Positions 59,079-64,000 of a DNA stretch of 64,000 bases are shown here, one piece after another. Under the pieces are notes generated by a model. The model ran no database searches, was not told the origin of the DNA, and worked only from the letters and a program-made list of their open reading frames with translations. Numbering within the stretch: the stretch's first letter is position 1; each line of letters starts with the position of its first letter. The translations under genes and the position numbers were made by a program. The DNA is from Limnoperna fortunei (Eukaryota; Mollusca; Bivalvia; Mytilida; Modiolidae), in the NCBI GenBank assembly GCA_944474755.1, contig OX104117.1, positions 62,115,522 through 62,179,521 of the forward strand, in the 5' to 3' direction.

Positions 59079-60460
59079 TTCTGTGAAATAACCGTTGCGA
59101 TTTTTAAAACAGCAAAAACAGTTACAGAAACCCATCTAGACCTCAAAACGTACCTATGACGGAAAGCGTAGTGATATGCAAAACATAGTACCAAAGAAAT
59201 CGCGGTTCTGTAGAATACTGATAGTAAAAAACAAAATGAAACACTAAATTGTATTTATATTATATTTTATTTGAAATCTCAATTGATTTAATTAGAAATC
59301 ATTGGGGCAGAGAAAACATTGTCCCCTCTCCATGACGATACGCTAGGAGGACGCCATCTTGTTTACATTGGATACTGAAAGTAGTCCGCTCAGAGGAAAT
59401 ATCGATTTATAAATTATCTGAGAAGACGCCATTTAAGTGTTTTCATCCAATCAAAGCACTTACTAGTAATATAAATAAATTACAGCATGAATAGAATTAT
59501 ATATTCACAATTTACACAATACATGTAAGTAAGTAAGTAAGTAAGCTTTATTTAAAGTCGGCATAACAACACAAGTAATAGAGATGTAAATACAAAGTGC
59601 AGATAACTCCCGATAAGTATGTTCGCGCATGACTGAACATTTTCACTGCTTGGGTGGTGTTGCTTTACGGGCTTCAGTTGGAAGGAAAACAATAGGAGAG
59701 TATCAAATGTAGTTTATGAATATTCATGAGGGATTACATCACATTTACCGTATATCTGCTACAGTTTGTGTCCGTGATTAGGTTGTGAAAACCAGAATTC
59801 AAAATTTTGTTGATCGTTTAAAGTTAGTTATTTGCACAGTAAATTAATGAAACTTCTACAGAACAATATTTTATACATCTTTTAAAAGATTTTCTAATAA
59901 AAATAAATTAAAACCACCGTGTTCATATTTTAAAAAAGTTATAAATGTCCTACCCCATTGTGTCATGACGCAGTTACCTCCCATGTAATACATGATCAAA
60001 CACGGTAAATCACTCTTCAATGTGAAAACACAAAAAGACTGCTTTTGTATGTGACAATCTTGCAGACAGATTGAGACAATATTTTTGTCAAACTACTTGC
60101 TATTAAAGCATTTTGAGTTAATATTTATGTAGGTTAAGTTCATTTTAATCAAGCCAAATATTAATTTCAATTTATATTACAATTTTAGAATTTTATATAT
60201 ATAATTGTTTTGTGGAAACAGTTTTGTGTCTAGATCGAATTTTTTGAAAAGAATAAAATGTAAATTTCTTTTACATACAAATAGATATTTTAAAAATCAA
60301 ACTGTTTTTCAAAGTGTCACGAATTCCACTTTAAAATGATGTGTTGTATTTAAATTTTGCAAGACTTTTAAAATTTTATTTTGCGTCCCTACAAGTAAGA
60401 AAAACATAAGCTCTGCAGAGCTTTTAAACCGATATTATTTATATTATAAAGTATTTTCTA
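59079..60460. other. AT-rich region with a retroelement 3' end
   Basis: A (TAAG)n tract at about 59525-59548 followed by CTTTATTTAAAGTCGGC looks like the antisense 3' end of a non-LTR retrotransposon: AATAAAG then a (CTTA)n tail on the minus strand. A CCATCTTGTTTAC motif sits at about 59353. Nothing else is recognised. Confidence 0.4.
59525..59548 (-). repeat. (CTTA)n tail of a probable minus-strand LINE
   Basis: Five TAAG units next to CTTTATTTAAAG. On the minus strand this reads CTTTAAATAAAG then CTTACTTACTTA, a typical tandem tail of molluscan CR1/RTE-type elements. It could be the 3' end of the element whose 5' part lies at 62606-63792, separated by insertions. Confidence 0.5.
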
Positions 60461-60462
60461 AA

Positions 60463-61348
60463 AATTTCTATTTTGAAAGCGTTGTGGATTTGTAAGTAGC
60501 TACTATATTTCCAGGTGAAATCTCCACGCATTATTCATTAATTAAACACTCTACAGATAAAAAAATTTTTGTTTTGTAAGGATGTTGTTTAAATAAATAT
60601 AAACATATATGGCAAATGTCTGTATTTGTTTGTTTGGTTTTTCTGCATTCTTTTGGTAGTAGGAAATAACATGACAGTATTCTTTTTATAAATTATTTGG
60701 AAATAATACAAACTTGGCCAAACAGAAACAGAAACCGGATGTCCCAAACGGAACATAAATATAACAACGGTTACGGGGACATATTTTACGGACCATTAAC
60801 CTTTATGGTACATCCGTACATTTTTGTAGGCTATGGAATTTCAACCATACATGATTGATACCTAGGATAAATCTGGTATTGCTGGATATTTCAGGAAACA
60901 CAGTCATAAGAGTAAAAGTAACACGAACCCCGCTAAAAACCGAAGGTGAACAGTGAACCTAAATTCGTCTATCATCTAGACTTGGAACTTTGATGGATTC
61001 AATTGAGGACTATGCCAGAAAATGGGCATAACATGGAGATAAAGATGTTGATATCTTACCTGAGTGGGTACAAGCTTTGAGGTCATTGATTCAAATAAGA
61101 ATCGGTACATTAAGAAGGTCGATTAGTGCAAAAACTAACTAGTCTTTAGATATATGAATGATGGTAAAATTATGTCCGATATTCATGACAAAGTTGTTGC
61201 TCCAGCAGATAAGACCAGATAAGATCCCTAACAAAAATTTTTTTATCTGCAAGAAACATTATATAGAGAGTTTAATTAATGAATAATGCGTGGAGATTTC
61301 ACCTGGAAATATAGTAGCTACTTACAAATCCACAACGCTTTCAAAATA
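60463..61348. mobile_element. Inverted pair of about 125-bp segments enclosing Penelope-like sequence
   Basis: The left arm (60463-60587) and right arm (61217-61348) are near-identical in opposite orientation: TTTCTATTTTGAAAGCGTTG, TGGATTTGTAAGTAGCTAC, AAATCTCCACGCATTATTC. The arms include the end of the degenerate ORF described at 60985-61290. It could be a TIR element or two head-to-head fragments of one retroelement. Confidence 0.7.
60985..61290 (+). pseudogene. Penelope-like element ORF relic
   Basis: Frame pieces read SIEDYARKWA, a stop, then DILPEWVQALRSLIQIRIG then TLRRSISAKTN. After frameshifts follow VAPADK and FICKKHYIESLINE. The order 'IEDYAKxWA - LPEWVxALRSLI - PADKxxxN - F(V/I)CKKxYI' is what I recall from Penelope-like reverse transcriptases in invertebrates. 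It is broken by stops and a small duplication (CAGATAAGACCAGATAAGA). Confidence 0.5.
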
Positions 61349-61923
61349 GAATTCTTAATAGTTAATATGTGATCGCCTTTTATTTCCATGGACGAAAACC
61401 TCCATGCTGATGCATTTGCCATTTTTCAACAAATTAAAATTATTTGAAGATAGTAAACCCTTCTACTTAAACACTCTTGAAACTTTTATATATCTCTTGT
61501 TCATCGAGTTGTTACACTCACGATTTCGCCCTTTTGAGCTCCGTGTAGACCTATGGGGGTATGTGATAACATTTCATAAAATGAAACTGTTCTTCGTTTA
61601 ACCAAATTAAGTTGTTACGCCACGTGTTAGCCCTGGACATGAGATTCTTTGCATTGGTTGTTTCTCAATTCAATCAACAATTGTTTAGTCAAAGGTTAGG
61701 AAATCCTCCAATCGCTTCATCGTCTTAACCAGTTAAGGGTTATGATCCTTCCTTATTCAGAGACATTTTCTGGTGAAGATGTCGGGACAATGGCTGTCAT
61801 AGAGTGTGTTGTTACTAAGCAATACAAACTGAGAGGCTCTCTTTGGTCGTCAATGAAACTGTAAAAATATTTCATATTATTAGTTATCGATATGTGCGTG
61901 TGAGATATTCACTTACTAAATAA
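61349..61923. other. No recognised feature
   Basis: AT-rich spacer between the Penelope-like relic and the SINE head. The 65-codon frame at 61404 is unsupported. Confidence 0.4.
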
Positions 61924-62028
61924 GGGGGCCTCGGTGGCCGAGTGGTAGTTTATCTACTATTGATCACGTGGTCGGTCAACACTGAGATTGCGGGTTCGAT
62001 TCTCACTGCACGCAGGTTGTACTTGACG
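61924..62028 (+). mobile_element. SINE head fragment
   Basis: GGGGGCCTCGGTGGCCGAGTGG with A box and B box (GGTTCGATTCT), nearly identical to the copy at 17382 but with a short deletion (GTGGTAGTTTATC). It breaks off after TTGTACTTGAC, with no core or tail. Confidence 0.8.
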
Positions 62029-62039
62029 GTGACATCACG

Positions 62040-62132
62040 GTAATCCGACAACCAATAGTCCGACAGCCCAAAAGTCCTACAGCCCATTGGTCCGACAACC
62101 CAATAGTCCGACAGCCCAATAGTCCGACAATG
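62040..62132. repeat. 18-bp tandem repeat (CCCAATAGTCCGACAG)
   Basis: Five or six units based on AGTCCGACAGCCCAAT, starting exactly where the SINE head stops. They might be subterminal repeats of a DNA transposon that interrupted or replaced the SINE body. Confidence 0.75.
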
Positions 62133-62605
62133 CGTGTATATGCAATACTATAAACCTTCAGACACAATCCAAAGAACAATAAACGTTCTATAAATGCAAA
62201 CCTAACTAAGTTGGTTGTTTGATAGGAATTTCTTAATATTAGGAATACTAGCCATGATTTAGTTATATGACATGTATGTCTTACAGGGAATGTGTGTAAT
62301 TAGGGCTGATTTTGGAGTTGGAGGGACAGGTATAAATCTTTAAATGATGTTAGTTCATAGGTTGGTGCATATATGTATAAAGTTTCGTGAAGATTTCATT
62401 AACTCTTTCCTTCGTGCGTGCCCCTAGTGGTCCGCAGTAGAGTCCAGCTTATTGTAAGAGGTCGACTATCGGGTTTTAGCATCTGATGGCGGTGCCCAGA
62501 CCACGGATCAATTAAGGAGTGTACCCTAGTTGGCCTAATAGGTTGATCTTTGTTCTCTTTAAAATTACTGTTTCTTTGTTTTCTATTCCATCCTCATATG
62601 TCTCA

Positions 62606-63792
62606 TCATTCCATGTTCATTGGCCGAATTTCTGGATTGTCAATGTCGCGCGGGCGATCGCGGAAAATATTTTCGAAGCAGTATTCTCGGCAACAACTAT
62701 CAAGGCCTCTTGATATTTGGAATGCAGCATCAGCGTGGAGTCCTATACCGTGGGATTTAATTTTGTAAAACTTGGTAATCCGGTTATAATTCTGGCTGCT
62801 TCGATTTGCAATCGTTCGAGTCGCGTTGCATTTGTAATTCCACAATTATCACAAACCTCACAACCATATTCGAAAAAGTGGTCTAATATAAACGGTGTAA
62901 AGATTAAACATATTATTTCTACTTAGTCTGTATTTTAGCTTTCTCAACACATTTAGATGTTTAGTTACGTTTTTAATCATATCATTTATATGGGAAGACC
63001 ATTTGGCATCTTGCGATAGTGTTATTCCAAGATGCTTATGGCTTTCCTTAATAGGTATGACCTTATCATTTAGAGATACTAGCTTGTTATTTGTCTCGCA
63101 TAGTAAGTTCGAATTAAGATCGCCTGCAATCACGATTTTGTCATTCATTAGATGGGCCAACTCGATTGCATATTGCAATCTTAGCCAGTAGTCCGGAGAA
63201 GTTGCGGGTGGTCTATATGTGTTACATAAGAGAAAGGACTGACCTCGAGCACGAACTTCAACCCATTAAGTTTTGTCAAAGTCATTTTCGAGTTCAGTTT
63301 TTCTATATAAATTTATATCATCTTTGGAATATATTAAAAGACCACCTCCGTTATTTGATCTGTCTTTCCGTACTATACTCTCATTGAAGAGGTCAAGAAA
63401 AATATCCTGATTTTGGATTTGATCATGCACATAAGTGAGTTTCCGTTATAACCAATATATCGAATTCGTCAAACGTGTTTTGGAGGAATGACAGTTTATT
63501 TCGTATACTGCGAGTAAAAGCAGGTTCTGGTCCCGGGTTTTGTTCAATGTTCCCCTCCAATAAAATAAAATATATAAAACAGAAGGAAAAAAACATTTAT
63601 ATGCGGATTAATGGCTTGTAAAAACGTCAGCGTCGCGACCAAACATGGGAATCGTAAGTTATTTAATAGAATTTCAATATATGAGTATTGGTGTCCATCT
63701 CGACAGAAATTTTTATGGTTGCATGTAATTTTCCTCGTTTGGCTGTAATATAGACCTATTGCCGCCCTGTATTCTTGGACTGTATTACCCAT
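62606..63792 (-). pseudogene. Non-LTR retrotransposon: 5' end with 2A-like motif and endonuclease, fused by deletion to the RT tail
   Basis: On the minus strand an ATG at 63790-63792 starts MGNTVQEYRAAIGLYY. A frameshift near the A7 run at about 63587 leads to FILLEGNIEQNPGP (2A-like motif, 63528-63551). An APE endonuclease start follows (NTFDEFDILVITETHL), with broken frames containing NNGGGLLIYSKDD and IVIAGDLNSNLL. The frame then jumps directly to RT C-terminal sequence: KESHKHLGITLSQDAKWSSH, VLRKLKYRLSRNNMF, YTVYIRPLF. The whole catalytic RT is missing. Stops and frameshifts make it inactive. Confidence 0.75.
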
Positions 63793-64000
63793 TATTAAAC
63801 ATTAGGCTCACTCCTAGACAGCAATAGGCCCTAAGGGTCATACTTGGAAAGACAAACACCGAGTTGGGTCCACAAATAATATCAAATACAATTGGTAAAG
63901 TTAATAAATTGACACATACAAAGTTGAAAACATATATACATATACGCAAATACAAGCACTGTAAGAATTGAAAGAACCTGCTGGTCATGAACGGAAAAAA
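63793..64000 (-). other. Probable 5' UTR of the minus-strand non-LTR element
   Basis: Sequence upstream of the MGNTVQEYR start. The 67-codon frame here shows no known domain and is not annotated as a gene. Confidence 0.3.

Noticed and set aside
59320..59380. First ENGase exon or promoter (minus-strand AAGATGGCG with a CCATCTTG motif)
   Set aside because: The ATG reads M-A-S-S then stops, and no splice donor precedes the stop. The motif alone is too weak to call a promoter.

Overview
This window is animal genomic DNA, most likely from a bivalve mollusc. The evidence is an AT-rich sequence with short phase-consistent exons split by long introns, GT-AG splice sites, tRNA-derived SINEs with A and B boxes, APE-type non-LTR retrotransposon debris, foldback and MITE-like elements, and very long minisatellites. 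Nothing prokaryotic is present (no operons, no dense ORFs). The species cannot be named from the sequence alone.

Two host genes can be reconstructed by joining exons in phase. (1) Positions 1-7923, plus strand: the 3' part of an ADAP/centaurin-alpha gene (Arf GTPase-activating protein with dual PH domains), covering the end of PH1 and all of PH2. (2) Positions 18496-53799, minus strand: almost all of an ENGase gene (cytosolic endo-beta-N-acetylglucosaminidase, GH85). It has eleven exons encoding 648 residues, including the catalytic Asn-x-Glu motif; only the extreme N-terminus is missing. The two genes converge across a 10.5-kb intergenic stretch that holds a 44-bp minisatellite, a 146-bp repeat cluster and SINEs.

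Four large minisatellites fill about 20.8 kb, roughly a third of the window: 44-bp units (14258-15330), 58-bp (20488-23620), 71-bp (25708-31985) and 26/28-bp (40412-50691). Three of them lie in ENGase introns. The 58-bp array is the most striking object here. Its unit is the last 12 nt of an ENGase intron plus the first 46 nt of the following coding exon, repeated about 54 times, so the transcript carries about 54 consecutive near-identical 3' splice sites. Only the one nearest the exon keeps the reading frame.

From 52.5 kb to the right end, upstream of the first ENGase exon found, the sequence is a transposon graveyard. It holds a tyrosine-recombinase-like fragment and a non-LTR C-terminal fragment split by a 2-kb element with hairpin ends. 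It also holds an RT fragment with an in-frame 192-bp duplication, a 1.1-kb foldback element next to a second palindrome, Penelope-like fragments in inverted orientation, and a non-LTR 5' end with a 2A-like motif fused by deletion to its RT tail.
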